From contig CAWGKA010000009.1 in the NCBI GenBank assembly GCA_963823045.1, positions 248,001-312,000 of the forward strand: a DNA stretch of 64,000 nucleotides, written 5' to 3'. Both the position numbers and the translations under genes were made by a program. Positions 25,957 to 34,506 of this stretch are shown in pieces. Source of the DNA: JADLGL01 sp963823045. Its GTDB lineage: Bacteria > Pseudomonadota > Alphaproteobacteria > Rhizobiales > Kaistiaceae. The notes under the pieces were generated by a model. The model was given only the letters and a program-made list of their open reading frames with translations. It had not been told where the DNA came from and searched no databases. Numbering within the stretch: the first letter of the stretch is position 1; each line of letters starts with the position of its first letter.

Positions 25957-25985
25957 GCGGAGACCACTCTGCGGGTGGTCTCCGC
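25957..25985. terminator. Strong hairpin upstream of the copper-ATPase cluster
   Basis: Near-perfect inverted repeat: GCGGAGACCAC pairs with a GTGGTCTCCGC arm, with a short loop. It is located after the tRNA region and downstream of the minus-strand short gene at 26035-26127. It lacks a clear T run. Confidence 0.45.
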
Positions 25986-26034
25986 AAGGAGCGTCGGCGA
26001 TCATGGAGGAGACCGCCGTTACGCCGCTACGCCG

Positions 26035-26127
26035 CTATGCCTGATGCGTCGCCCAAGCGAGCACAACCGAGAAGAAGCCAAAAACAGCGATTACGACCGC
26101 GCTGACGATTGCAGCATCCGTTGGCAT
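26035..26127 (-). CDS. 30-residue membrane peptide downstream of copA
   Basis: MPTDAAIVSAVVIAVFGFFS followed by VVLAWATHQA: a single membrane helix with a short tail. GGGAGAG precedes the ATG at 26127. It lies 86 bases after copA on the same strand. Similar short PTDAA-starting proteins occur in alphaproteobacteria, but their function is unknown. Confidence 0.55.
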   Translation of the reverse strand: MPTDAAIVSAVVIAVFGFFSVVLAWATHQA

Positions 26128-26213
26128 TGATGTCTCTCCCGATAGGACAATGCCGCACGATGGCAAATCGAGGCGGCACCGGTCCTTGATCGAGATCAAG
26201 CGGACCGAGATTT

Positions 26214-28592
26214 TCAGGGCTCGACGCGGCGAAGGCGAAGCGCATTGCCGATGACGCTGACCGAGGACAGTGCCATGGCGGCCGCGCCGATGACCGGCGA
26301 CAGCAATATGCCGAAGGCGGGATAGAGCACACCGGCGGCGATCGGAACACCTACCGCATTGTAGACAAAGGCAAAAAAGAGGTTCTGCCGGATATTGTGC
26401 ATGGTCGCGGCCGAGAGCCGGCGCGCCTTGACTATACCGGTGAGGTCGCCCTTAAGGAGCGCCATGCCGGCGCTTTCGATGGCGACGTCGGTGCCGGTGC
26501 CCATGGCGATGCCGATATCGGCGGCGGCGAGCGCGGGGGCATCATTGACGCCGTCGCCGGCCATTGCGACGACGCGACCTTCGGCTCGGAGGCGCTCCAC
26601 CACCTCGCCCTTGCGGTCGGGCAGCACTTCGGCCTCGACCTCGTCGATGCCGAGCCTACGCGCCACGGCATCGGCGGTGACGCGATTGTCGCCGGTGAGC
26701 ATGATGATGCGAATGCCCTCGGCATGAAGGGCGGCGATTGCCGCGGGCGTTGTCTCCTTCACCGGATCGGCTATGGCGACGACACCGGCCGGCTGACCGT
26801 CGATCGCGACCAACACGGCGGTGGCGCCGTCTTCGCGCATCTTGTCCGCAGTCTCGACCAGCTGCGTCACGGCAACACCCTCACCGGCGAGGAAGCCGGC
26901 ATTGCCGACGAGCAGGCGATGGCCGTCAACGAGACCCTTCACGCCCTTGCCGGCGGGGCTGTCGAAATCGCCGGGTTCGGCGAGTTTCAGCTGCCGTTTC
27001 TCGGCCTCCCGCACCATGGCGGCGCCGAGCGGATGTTCGGAGGCGCGCTCGAGGCTGGCGGCGAGGCGAAGGAGTTCGGCCTCCTCGAACCCGGGCTGAG
27101 CGGCGACGGCGACGACGGAGGGCTTGCCCTCGGTGAGCGTGCCGGTCTTGTCGATAACGAGCGTATCGACCCGCTCCATGCGTTCCAGCGCCGAGGCGTC
27201 CTTGATGAGAACGCCCAGCTCGGCGCCGCGGCCGACGCCGACCATGATCGACATCGGCGTGGCGAGACCGAGCGCGCAGGGGCAGGCGATGATGAGGACG
27301 CTGACGGCCGCGATCATGGCAAAGGTGAACCGTGGCTCCGGCCCCCAGATCGACCAGGCGGCGAAGGCAAGCGCGGCGCAGAAGATGACGAGCGGCACGA
27401 ACCAGCTCGACACCTGGTCGGCGAGGCGCTGGATCGGCGCGCGGCTCCGCTGCGCCGAGGCGACCATGTCGACGATCCGTGCCAGCAGCGTGTCGCGGCC
27501 GACCTTCCTCGCCTCGATTGTCAGCGCGCCGGACTGATTGAGCGTGCCGCCGATGACCTCGTCGCCGGCGGACTTGGTGACCGGCAGCGATTCGCCGGTG
27601 ACCATCGATTCGTCGAGCGCGGAGCGTCCGTCGAGGACGACGCCGTCGACCGGCACCTTTTCGCCGGGGCGGACGCGCAAGCGGTTGCCCAGCGCAATCG
27701 TTTCGAGCGGAACCTCATGCTCGGAGCCGTCTTCATCGATGCGACGGGCGGTCTTCGGCGCGAGGTCGAGCAGCGCCTTGATGGCGCCCGAGGTGCGGGC
27801 GCGGGCGCGCAGCTCCAGCACCTGGCCTAACAGGACGAGCACGGTGATGACGGCAGCCGCCTCGAAATAGACGGCGACGGCACCGCTCTCCATGCGCAGC
27901 GAATCCGGGAAGAGGCCGGGCGCGACGGTGGCGACGACGGAATAGACCCAGGCGACGCCGGTGCCGAGCGCGATCAGCGTGAACATGTTGAGGTTGCGCG
28001 TGACGACCGAGCGCCAGCCGCGCACGAAGAACGGCCAGCCGGCCCAGAGGACGACGGGCGTCGCCAGGACGAGCTGCACCCAGTTCGACGTCTGCTGACT
28101 GATGAAGCCGGAAAAGTCGAAAATGTGCCCGCCCATCTCCAGCAGGAAGACCGGAACGGCGAGCGCGAGGCCGATCCAGAAGCGGCGCGTCATGTCGACG
28201 AGCTCCGGGTTGGGGCCTTCGTCGCCGGTGGCGACCAGCGGCTCCAGGCCCATGCCGCAGATCGGGCAGGAGCCGGGGCCGATTTGCCGGATCTCCGGGT
28301 GCATCGGGCAGGTGTAGATCGTGCCCTCGGGAACCTCGGGCGCCGCGCGCTCCTCCGGCGACAGGTATTTCTGCGGGTCCGCTTCGAAGCTCGTCTGGCA
28401 GCCGTCGCAGCAGAAATAGTAGGTCTTGCCGCGATAGCTGACGCGGTGCTGCGTCTTCGCCGGGTCGACGGCCATGCCGCACACCGGGTCCTTCTCCATG
28501 CCTTCGGGAACGGCGTTGAAATCGGGCATCGGGCGGCCGTGATCATGGCCGTCATGACCATGATGATGGTGCGCGTGATCGGTCTGGCTCAT
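26214..28592 (-). CDS. copA: Copper-translocating P-type ATPase
   Basis: Intact 792-residue P1B-type ATPase exporting Cu+. The His-rich N-terminus (HAHHHHGHDGHDHG) precedes a YHS-like domain (DPVCGMAVDPAKT with YYFCCDGCQ) and a heavy-metal-binding module (YTCPMHPEIRQIGPGSCPIC). Eight membrane helices follow. Catalytic elements are TGES (actuator), the membrane CPC in IIACPCALGLATP, DKTGT (phosphorylation), SEHPLG (HP motif) and GDGVNDAPAL. There is no classical CxxC HMA domain. It is divergent from a CsoR-type repressor, with the operator between them. Confidence 0.95.
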   Translation of the reverse strand: MSQTDHAHHHHGHDGHDHGRPMPDFNAVPEGMEKDPVCGMAVDPAKTQHRVSYRGKTYYFCCDGCQTSFEADPQKYLSPEERAAPEVPEGTIYTCPMHPEIRQIGPGSCPICGMGLEPLVATGDEGPNPELVDMTRRFWIGLALAVPVFLLEMGGHIFDFSGFISQQTSNWVQLVLATPVVLWAGWPFFVRGWRSVVTRNLNMFTLIALGTGVAWVYSVVATVAPGLFPDSLRMESGAVAVYFEAAAVITVLVLLGQVLELRARARTSGAIKALLDLAPKTARRIDEDGSEHEVPLETIALGNRLRVRPGEKVPVDGVVLDGRSALDESMVTGESLPVTKSAGDEVIGGTLNQSGALTIEARKVGRDTLLARIVDMVASAQRSRAPIQRLADQVSSWFVPLVIFCAALAFAAWSIWGPEPRFTFAMIAAVSVLIIACPCALGLATPMSIMVGVGRGAELGVLIKDASALERMERVDTLVIDKTGTLTEGKPSVVAVAAQPGFEEAELLRLAASLERASEHPLGAAMVREAEKRQLKLAEPGDFDSPAGKGVKGLVDGHRLLVGNAGFLAGEGVAVTQLVETADKMREDGATAVLVAIDGQPAGVVAIADPVKETTPAAIAALHAEGIRIIMLTGDNRVTADAVARRLGIDEVEAEVLPDRKGEVVERLRAEGRVVAMAGDGVNDAPALAAADIGIAMGTGTDVAIESAGMALLKGDLTGIVKARRLSAATMHNIRQNLFFAFVYNAVGVPIAAGVLYPAFGILLSPVIGAAAMALSSVSVIGNALRLRRVEP

Positions 28593-28635
28593 CGGCCTTC
28601 ACCTGTTCCGGACTGCTGGATAACGGTTGACGCAT

Positions 28636-28652
28636 ATACCCCCATAGGGTAT
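28636..28652. promoter_or_regulatory. CsoR-type operator palindrome
   Basis: ATACCC-N5-GGGTAT at 28636-28652, in the 69-base gap between divergent copA (start 28592) and the csoR-like gene (start 28662). It is of the G/C-tract palindrome type bound by CsoR/RcnR-family repressors. Confidence 0.75.
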
Positions 28653-28661
28653 CTAGTCAAC

Positions 28662-28937
28662 ATGCAAGCGGAAACCAAGACAAGCGTCGGCAAACGCCTC
28701 AGGCGCATCGAGGGACAGGTGCGCGGCGTCGCCGGAATGGTCGATGATGAGCGTTATTGCGTCGACATCCTGACGCAGATCGCGGCGATCCGCGCGGCAC
28801 TGCAGAAGGTCGAGGAAGAGGTGCTACGCGATCACGTCTCGCACTGCGTCGCCGATGCCTTCGCCGGCGGCAATGCGGACGAACAGCGTGCTAAGATCGC
28901 CGAGTTGGTCGATACGGTTGGACGGATGTCGCGATGA
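28662..28937 (+). CDS. CsoR/RcnR-family metal-sensing repressor
   Basis: 91-residue all-helical repressor. KRLRRIEGQVRGVAGMVDDERYC has the family's basic DNA-binding helix and first ligand Cys. ALQKVEEEVLRDHVSHCV supplies the His and second Cys of the Cys-His-Cys copper site. It presumably represses copA and itself through the palindrome upstream and is released by Cu+. Its stop overlaps the start of the next short gene (ATGA). Confidence 0.88.
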   Translation: MQAETKTSVGKRLRRIEGQVRGVAGMVDDERYCVDILTQIAAIRAALQKVEEEVLRDHVSHCVADAFAGGNADEQRAKIAELVDTVGRMSR

Positions 28938-29023
28938 GCAGTTTGCGCAGAGGCATTGTCTGGTTCGTCGTCACATTCATCATCGTGGCGGCGATCGCCG
29001 GCGTGCTGATGATCTTCCGCTGA
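28934..29023 (+). CDS. 29-residue membrane peptide coupled to csoR
   Basis: MSSLRRGIVWFVVTFIIVAA then IAGVLMIFR: one membrane helix with a basic N-terminus. The ATG overlaps the csoR stop (ATGA), so it is translationally coupled. Function unknown. Small membrane peptides near copper exporters may modulate the pump, but that is conjecture. Confidence 0.55.
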   Translation: MSSLRRGIVWFVVTFIIVAAIAGVLMIFR

Positions 29024-29039
29024 ACGGGCCCCGTCGGAA

Positions 29040-29125
29040 CTCAAGCCCGGAGGTTCCGGGTCTCGGCTTCGCCTCGCCCGGTACGACGATATGTCTGGCG
29101 TCATTCCGGGTGGCCGAAGGCCGGT
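29040..29125. repeat. REP-like palindromic sequence
   Basis: Intergenic, G+C-rich, with nested inverted repeats: CCCGGAGGTTCCGGG near 29045-29060, TCGGCTTCGCCTCGCCCGG next to it, and a later ATTCCGGG. It resembles the extragenic palindromes frequent in rhizobial genomes. No second copy was noticed in this window. Confidence 0.4.
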
Positions 29126-29149
29126 CCGAAATCTGGCTAGCGTCGGTGA

Positions 29150-30037
29150 TTAGGCCTCGACCTTGAGCAGCTTGGCCATGGTGGCCCCGATGTCGGACGG
29201 TGTCGGCGAGATGGCTGCGCCTGCCGCCTTCAGGGCCTCGACCTTGTCCTGCGCCGTTTCGCCGACGGCGGAGATGGCGCCGGCATGGCCCATGCGGCGG
29301 CCTTTCGGCGCGCTGAGGCCGGCGATGTAAGCGACGACCGGCTTGGTCATGGTCGATTTGATGTAATCGGCCGCTTCCTTCTCCTGCGGGCCGCCGACTT
29401 CGCCGATGAGCACGACAGCGTCGGTCTCAGGATCCGCCTGGAAGAGTTCGAGGACGTCCTTGAACGAAGTGCCGTTCACCGGGTCGCCGCCGATGCCGAC
29501 GCTGGTGGAGACGCCGAGGCCATGCTGCTTCAGCTGCGCGGCGGCCTCGTAGGACAGCGTGCCGGAGCGGGCGACGATGCCGATGCGGCCCTGGAGATAG
29601 ATATGGGCGGGCATGATGCCCATCATGCCGACGCCGGGCGAAATGATGCCGGCGCAGTTCGGCCCGACGAAGCGCATGCGGCTCTCTTTCGGGAAGCGCT
29701 GCAGGAAGCGCTTCACGGAGACCATGTCGAGGGTCGGGATGCCATCGGCGATGGAGACGGCGAATTTCAGCCCGGCCTCGGCCGCTTCCATGATCGAGTC
29801 GGCGGCGAAGGGCGGCGGTACGAACATCAGCGAGGCGTCGCATCCGGTTGCGGCGACGGCTTCCTTGACGGTGTCGAAGACGGGGAGACCCAGATGCGTT
29901 TCGCCGCCCTTACCCGGCGTCACGCCGCCGACAATGTTGGTGCCGTGCGAGATGGCGTCCTGCGCATGGAAGGAGCCGATGCGGCCGGTGATGCCCTGGA
30001 CGATGATCCGGCTGTCGCGGTTGAGAAGAACGGTCAT
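29150..30037 (-). CDS. mtkB: Malate--CoA ligase, alpha-like subunit (malate thiokinase MtkB)
   Basis: Subunit that binds CoA and carries the phosphohistidine in the ATP-dependent formation of malyl-CoA from malate (serine cycle). 295 residues. The opening VQGITGRIGSFHAQDAISHG and GGVTPGKGG, then VGPNCAGIISPG, ARSGTLSYEAA, GIGGDPVNG and the phospho-His segment PKGRRMGHAGAI are all shared with Methylobacterium MtkB. It closely resembles succinyl-CoA synthetase alpha (SucD), but pairing with MtkA and malyl-CoA lyase favours MtkB. It follows mtkA by nine bases. Confidence 0.9.
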   Translation of the reverse strand: MTVLLNRDSRIIVQGITGRIGSFHAQDAISHGTNIVGGVTPGKGGETHLGLPVFDTVKEAVAATGCDASLMFVPPPFAADSIMEAAEAGLKFAVSIADGIPTLDMVSVKRFLQRFPKESRMRFVGPNCAGIISPGVGMMGIMPAHIYLQGRIGIVARSGTLSYEAAAQLKQHGLGVSTSVGIGGDPVNGTSFKDVLELFQADPETDAVVLIGEVGGPQEKEAADYIKSTMTKPVVAYIAGLSAPKGRRMGHAGAISAVGETAQDKVEALKAAGAAISPTPSDIGATMAKLLKVEA

Positions 30038-30046
30038 CGGCGGTTC

Positions 30047-31222
30047 CTAGGCTTTCGCTGTTTCGCGCCATGCGGCGACGGATTTATGGGCGCCGTCGGC
30101 AAGCGTGTCGGCAAGGATGATCGGGCGCGTCGCGGCACGGAGGATCTCCATGCCCTGCTCGACATTGGTGCCCTCGAGACGGACGATGACCGGGACCGGG
30201 ATATCGACCTCGTCCATCGCTTTCAGGATGCCTTCGGCGACCCAGTCGCAGCGATTGATGCCGGCGAAGATGTTGACGAAGATGGCGCCGACATTCTCGT
30301 CGCGCAGCACGGCGCGGAAAGACTTGGCGACGCGCTCCGGCGAGGCCGCGCCGCCGATATCGAGGAAGTTGGCGGGCTCGCCACCGGCGAGCTTGATCAT
30401 GTCGAGCGTCGCCATGGCGAGGCCGGCGCCGTTGATGATGCAGCCGATGGTGCCGTCGAGGCCGACATAGGAGAGGCCGGCGTCGTTGGCATAGGTCTCG
30501 CGCGGGTCTTCCTGCGTCTTGTCGCGCAGCGCTTCGAGGTCGGCATGGCGGAACATCGCGTTCTCGTCGAGCGATACCTTGGCGTCGAGGGCGAGGATGC
30601 CGCCGTCCTTGGTCGAAACCAGCGGATTGATCTCGACCATCGAAGCGTCACAGGCGACGAAGGTCTTGTAGCAGCCCAGGATCGCGGCAGACGCCTTGCC
30701 GAGCAGCGGTCCGCCGAGGCCGATGGCCGCCGCGATGAGGCGCGCCTGGAACGGCTTCATGCCGAGGACGGGATCGATGGTCATACGAATGATCGCGTCG
30801 GGATCGGACGCTGCGACCTCTTCGATGTCCATGCCGCCGGAGGCGGAAGCGACCACCATGATCTGCTCGGTGGCGCGGTCGATGACGAGCGAGAGGTAGA
30901 ATTCGTGGTCGATGGCGCTCGCCGCCTCGACATAGAGGCTGGAAATGAGCTTGCCGCGCGGACCGGTCTGGATGGTCACCAGCGTCTCGCCGATCAGAGC
31001 CTCGGCGGCGTCGGAGACTTCCTGCTCGCTGCGGCAAAGCTTGATGCCGCCGGCCTTACCGCGGGCGCCGGAATGGACCTGGGCCTTGACCGCCCACATC
31101 TCGCCGCCGATCTCGCGGGCGCGTTCGACCGCTTCGGCGGCGGTATTGGCTAAACCGCCCTTGGCGATCGGGACACCGTTGCGGGCGAGGAGTTCCTTCG
31201 CCTGATACTCGTGAATATCCAT
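30047..31222 (-). CDS. mtkA: Malate--CoA ligase, beta-like subunit (malate thiokinase MtkA)
   Basis: ATP-grasp subunit of malate--CoA ligase, 391 residues, intact. MDIHEYQAKELLARNGVPI opens the ATP-grasp, then VKAQVHSGARGKAGGIKLCR, GGMDIEEVAA, MVEINPLV, IGCIINGAGLAMATLDMIK and NIFAGINRCDWVAEG. This matches MtkA more than SucC: it is closer to Methylobacterium MtkA in the CRS and NRCDWVAEG segments. It is second gene of the mcl-mtkA-mtkB operon, 11 bases after mcl. Confidence 0.9.
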   Translation of the reverse strand: MDIHEYQAKELLARNGVPIAKGGLANTAAEAVERAREIGGEMWAVKAQVHSGARGKAGGIKLCRSEQEVSDAAEALIGETLVTIQTGPRGKLISSLYVEAASAIDHEFYLSLVIDRATEQIMVVASASGGMDIEEVAASDPDAIIRMTIDPVLGMKPFQARLIAAAIGLGGPLLGKASAAILGCYKTFVACDASMVEINPLVSTKDGGILALDAKVSLDENAMFRHADLEALRDKTQEDPRETYANDAGLSYVGLDGTIGCIINGAGLAMATLDMIKLAGGEPANFLDIGGAASPERVAKSFRAVLRDENVGAIFVNIFAGINRCDWVAEGILKAMDEVDIPVPVIVRLEGTNVEQGMEILRAATRPIILADTLADGAHKSVAAWRETAKA

Positions 31223-31233
31223 GATTGTTCCGT

Positions 31234-32193
31234 TTAGGCGCCGGTGCGGGCTTTAGCCGCTTCTTCGATGGCGTCGTGGATGATGATTACGTTGCGGGCC
31301 ATCCGTTCGGATGCCGCATCGATCATCTTGCCGTCAAGCGCCGCAGCGCCGCGGCCCTCGGCCTCGGCCTGCTTCAAGGCCTCGATGATGCGGCGGGCGC
31401 GGGTGACTTCGCTCTCGCTCGGCGAGAACACCTCATTGGCCAGCTCGATCTGGCTCGGATGGATCGCCCATTTGCCCTCGATGCCGAGAGCGGCGGCACG
31501 GCGGGCAGCAAGGCTATAGCCCTCCGGATCGGCGAAATCGCCGAACGGGCCATCGATGGCGCGCAGGCCATAGGCGCGGCATGCGACGGTCATACGCGTC
31601 AGCGCCGAATGCCACATGTCGTAGGGATAGTCCGGGCTCTGGCCGCCGATATTGACGGTGCGCTTGCGGACGCTGGCGGCATAATCGGCGACGCCGAAAT
31701 GGAGCGCCTCCAGCCGGCCCGGGAAGGCGGCGATCTGCTCGACATTGGCCATGCCGAGGGCCGTCTCAATCAGCGCCTCGAGGCCGACCTTGGTGGTGAA
31801 TCCCTTGGCTTCCTCGATCTGCGAGACGATCGTATCGACGGTGTAAAGGTCTGCCGGGACACCGACTTTCGGCACGAGGATGGTGTCGAGCTTGTCGCCG
31901 GCCTGCTCCATGACGTCGACGACGTCGCGATACATGTAGTGCGTGTCGAGGCCGTTGATGCGCACGGATACGGTCTTGCCGGCGGCGCGCCAGTCGATCT
32001 CGTTGAGGGCCTGGATAATGTTCTTGCGCGCCTGCGCCTTGTCCGGCGGCGCCACCGCGTCCTCGATATCGAGGAAGACATAGTCGGCCGCCGAGTTGGC
32101 CGCCTTCTGGATCATCGACGGATTCGACCCCGGAACGGCCAGCTCGCTCCGCTGAACGCGTGCCTTGCGCAAATGATGAACGGTATGACTCAC
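31234..32193 (-). CDS. mcl: L-malyl-CoA / beta-methylmalyl-CoA lyase
   Basis: HpcH/HpaI-type CoA lyase splitting malyl-CoA to glyoxylate and acetyl-CoA in the serine cycle. The family also acts on beta-methylmalyl-CoA in the ethylmalonyl-CoA pathway. 319 residues from a GTG at 32193 that follows CAGGAG. The upstream open frame has no homology. Motifs are RSELAVPGSNPSMI, YVFLDIEDAVAP (acidic metal ligand), RINGLDTHYMYRD, LIETALGMANVEQI (second Glu), DYAASVRKRT, and GKWAIHPSQIELANEVFSP near the end. The last segment is nearly identical in MclA of Methylobacterium. Confidence 0.92.
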   Translation of the reverse strand: MSHTVHHLRKARVQRSELAVPGSNPSMIQKAANSAADYVFLDIEDAVAPPDKAQARKNIIQALNEIDWRAAGKTVSVRINGLDTHYMYRDVVDVMEQAGDKLDTILVPKVGVPADLYTVDTIVSQIEEAKGFTTKVGLEALIETALGMANVEQIAAFPGRLEALHFGVADYAASVRKRTVNIGGQSPDYPYDMWHSALTRMTVACRAYGLRAIDGPFGDFADPEGYSLAARRAAALGIEGKWAIHPSQIELANEVFSPSESEVTRARRIIEALKQAEAEGRGAAALDGKMIDAASERMARNVIIIHDAIEEAAKARTGA

Positions 32194-32429
32194 TGAAACA
32201 CTCCTGCCCCTGGGCGGCATTCTTGATCTTATAAGCGCTGTCTTCTCAGCGCTCCGGCCGCCGGAAAGGGCACGTCTTAGCAGCGCTTCGCCGGAGGGCC
32301 AATATGGTCCGTCCGCGCCGGGCGGCCTCCAGCCATGCGCTGGGCGCAACCATGGTCACAGCACCGCCGCATCGCCGTGACACGCTCCGCCCTCGCCGCT
32401 ACCATCGCCATCAAGTGGAAGGAGGCCCC

Positions 32430-33551
32430 ATGAAGACCGCAATGAAGTCAGCCTTGTTGGCCGTTGCCCTCGCCTTGGCGCCCGTCGCCGCGTCGGCGCA
32501 GATCATCGGCGCACAGCTCATCGCCAATGGTTTCGAGGCGCCCGTTTTCGTCACGGCGCCACCGGGCGACAGCCGCCTGTTCATCGTCGATCAGCCCGGC
32601 CGGATCTGGATCCTGCAGGACGGACAGGTCCTGCCCGAGCCCTTCCTCGACGTCTCCGATCTTGTTCGATATGGCGGCGAGCGCGGGCTTCTCGGCCTCG
32701 CCTTCCATCCCGGCTATGCAGATAATGGCCGCTTCTTTGTCGACTACACCAATCGCGATGGCGATACGCGTGTCGTCGAATATCGCGTTTCGGCCGACAA
32801 TCCGAACCAGGCGGATGCCAATTCGGCCAAGGAACTCCTCGGCATCGACCAGCCGGCCTCGAACCATAATGGCGGATGGCTCGGTTTCGGGCCGGACGGC
32901 TATCTCTACATCGCCACGGGCGATGGCGGCGGATCCAACAATCAGTATGGCAACGGCCAGAACCCAGACAGCCTGCTCGCCAAGATCCTCCGCATCGATA
33001 TCGACAATGGCGACCCCTATGCCATTCCGCCCGGGAACCCTTGGGCCAATGGCGGCGGCGCGGCGGAAGCCTTCGTCTGGGGCCTACGCAACCCCTGGCG
33101 TGTCTCCTTCGACGGCAATGACATCTACATCGCCGATGTCGGGCAGGCGCAGTGGGAGGAGATCGATGTCATCACCACCGCAGATGCCGGCACCAATTTC
33201 GGCTGGAGCATCATGGAGGGATTGCACTGCTTCCGGGCCAATAGCTGCGACGAGACCGGGCTGACGCTGCCGATCCACGAATATTCGCACAATGTCGGCT
33301 GCTCGATCACGGGCGGCTACGTCTATCGCGGCGCGGCGATCCCGGCGCTCGATGGCGCCTATTTCTTCGCCGATTATTGCCGGGGTTTCGTCTCGTCCTT
33401 CCGCGTCGTCGACGGGGTGATGACCGACTACCATCCCTGGGCGGCGGAGATCGGCGATGTCGGACGAATTCTGTCATTCGGCGAGGACGCCGCGGGCGAG
33501 CTCTACATCGCCTCGGCGAAGGGCAGCATCTACAAGATCGTGCCGCGCTAG
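32430..33551 (+). CDS. PQQ-dependent sugar dehydrogenase family protein (soluble GDH-like)
   Basis: Exported six-bladed propeller, 373 residues, with a signal peptide ending AASAQ. Family motifs are FVTAPPGDSRLFIVDQPGRIWIL, RGLLGLAFHPGYADNG, NHNGGWLGFGPDGYLYIATG (the active-site His and PQQ region) and GLRNPWRVSFD. Members oxidise aldose sugars with PQQ, although many homologues (Hedgehog-interacting-like or YliI-like) have unknown substrates. ATG at 32430 after GGAAGGAGG. Intact, followed by a terminator. Confidence 0.85.
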   Translation: MKTAMKSALLAVALALAPVAASAQIIGAQLIANGFEAPVFVTAPPGDSRLFIVDQPGRIWILQDGQVLPEPFLDVSDLVRYGGERGLLGLAFHPGYADNGRFFVDYTNRDGDTRVVEYRVSADNPNQADANSAKELLGIDQPASNHNGGWLGFGPDGYLYIATGDGGGSNNQYGNGQNPDSLLAKILRIDIDNGDPYAIPPGNPWANGGGAAEAFVWGLRNPWRVSFDGNDIYIADVGQAQWEEIDVITTADAGTNFGWSIMEGLHCFRANSCDETGLTLPIHEYSHNVGCSITGGYVYRGAAIPALDGAYFFADYCRGFVSSFRVVDGVMTDYHPWAAEIGDVGRILSFGEDAAGELYIASAKGSIYKIVPR

Positions 33552-33560
33552 GAAGTGGGA

Positions 33561-33596
33561 CCGCGGCCGAGGGTTTGCCCCGGCCGCGGCTTTTGT
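33561..33596. terminator. Bidirectional terminator
   Basis: Stem CCGCGGCCG / CGGCCGCGG with a T-rich tail (CTTTTG), between the convergent sugar-dehydrogenase and MerR genes. Confidence 0.8.
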
Positions 33597-34364
33597 TCAG
33601 CTGAGCTCGCGCTCGGCATAGACACGCATCGCTTCGGCGCAGAAATCGGCGAGGCCGGGTTCCACCGCGTCGAACTGCTTGCGGAAGTCGGGATGGTCGG
33701 CATAGAGCCGGCCGAGCCCGATATAGGACTCCCGTACGGGCGTCCAATATTGCTCCAACCAAGCGCGATGCTCGGGGATGAGCGCCTGAACCTCGGCCGA
33801 GTCGGCTGCCTTGCCGTCTCTGGCAAGGACGCCGAGGCTTTCCAGGAACGCGTTCCAGCGCTCCGTTGCGGCCTCGAAATCGGCCTTGGTCCAGCCTTTC
33901 ACCCGCTGCTTGCTCTCATCGATCTTGGTCTGGACGCCGGGTCCGAACCGATCGACGAGGTCTTTCTCATATTGCTTCTGCTTCTCGGGCGAGAAGCCCG
34001 AGAACATTTCTTCGCTTGCCATTGTCTTGGCTCCTTCGAGTTCGGCGATCGTGCCGTCGATGGTGCGAAGGAGCTGGCGGTGCCGCTTGACCTCGTTCTC
34101 CAGTCTCGCCCGGTGCGCCTTCAGCGCCCGTAGCCGGTCGAAACCCGGTGTGGCGAGGATCGCCTTGATCTGCTCCAGCGGAACGTTGAGTTCGCGGTAG
34201 AACAGGATCTGCTGCAACGTCAGCAATTGGTCCTTCTCGTAGTATCGATAGCCGTTGTCGCCATAATAGGCGGGCTTGAGGAGACCGATCTCGTCGTAGA
34301 AATGGAGCGTGCGGACGGTAACGCCCGACAGCTTCCCCACTTGCTTGACCGTATATCGCTTCAT
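33597..34364 (-). CDS. MerR-family regulator with TipAS ligand domain
   Basis: 255-residue regulator from the ATG at 34364 (open frame continues upstream without homology). The N-terminal MerR domain is YTVKQVGKLSGVTVRTLHFY and DEIGLLKPAYYGDNGYRYY, followed by a dimerising coiled coil. From about residue 115 a TipAS domain follows (MFSGFSPEKQKQYEKDLVDR ... WNAFLESLG), which in TipAL binds thiopeptides and other ligands. It is divergent from the aldo/keto reductase at 34507, which it may activate or repress. Confidence 0.85.
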   Translation of the reverse strand: MKRYTVKQVGKLSGVTVRTLHFYDEIGLLKPAYYGDNGYRYYEKDQLLTLQQILFYRELNVPLEQIKAILATPGFDRLRALKAHRARLENEVKRHRQLLRTIDGTIAELEGAKTMASEEMFSGFSPEKQKQYEKDLVDRFGPGVQTKIDESKQRVKGWTKADFEAATERWNAFLESLGVLARDGKAADSAEVQALIPEHRAWLEQYWTPVRESYIGLGRLYADHPDFRKQFDAVEPGLADFCAEAMRVYAERELS

Positions 34365-34397
34365 GACCTCAGGCCCTTGTGACTTGGCCTCAATGGG

Positions 34398-34415
34398 GTC
34401 TGACGTAAGGTGAGG
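34398..34415. promoter_or_regulatory. Possible MerR/TipAL operator
   Basis: Imperfect dyad, read on the minus strand as CCTCACCTTACGTCAGAC. It is close to the CCTCACGTTACGTGAGG-type dyad seen before MerR-family targets. It lies in the gap between divergent MerR and aldo/keto reductase genes, nearer the MerR gene. Confidence 0.45.
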
Positions 34416-34506
34416 GTCAAGAGGCTTTTGCCGGTCGGTTGCGAATGAGCGCCGAGCCCCCATCTCAGGGAAACCCCTCTCCCTTTCCAGCACCAAAGGC
34501 TTTGCC

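Noticed and set aside
29285..31153. 622-codon plus-strand frame opposite mtkA/mtkB
   Set aside because: Antisense shadow of two well-recognised genes. It has no ribosome site or family features.
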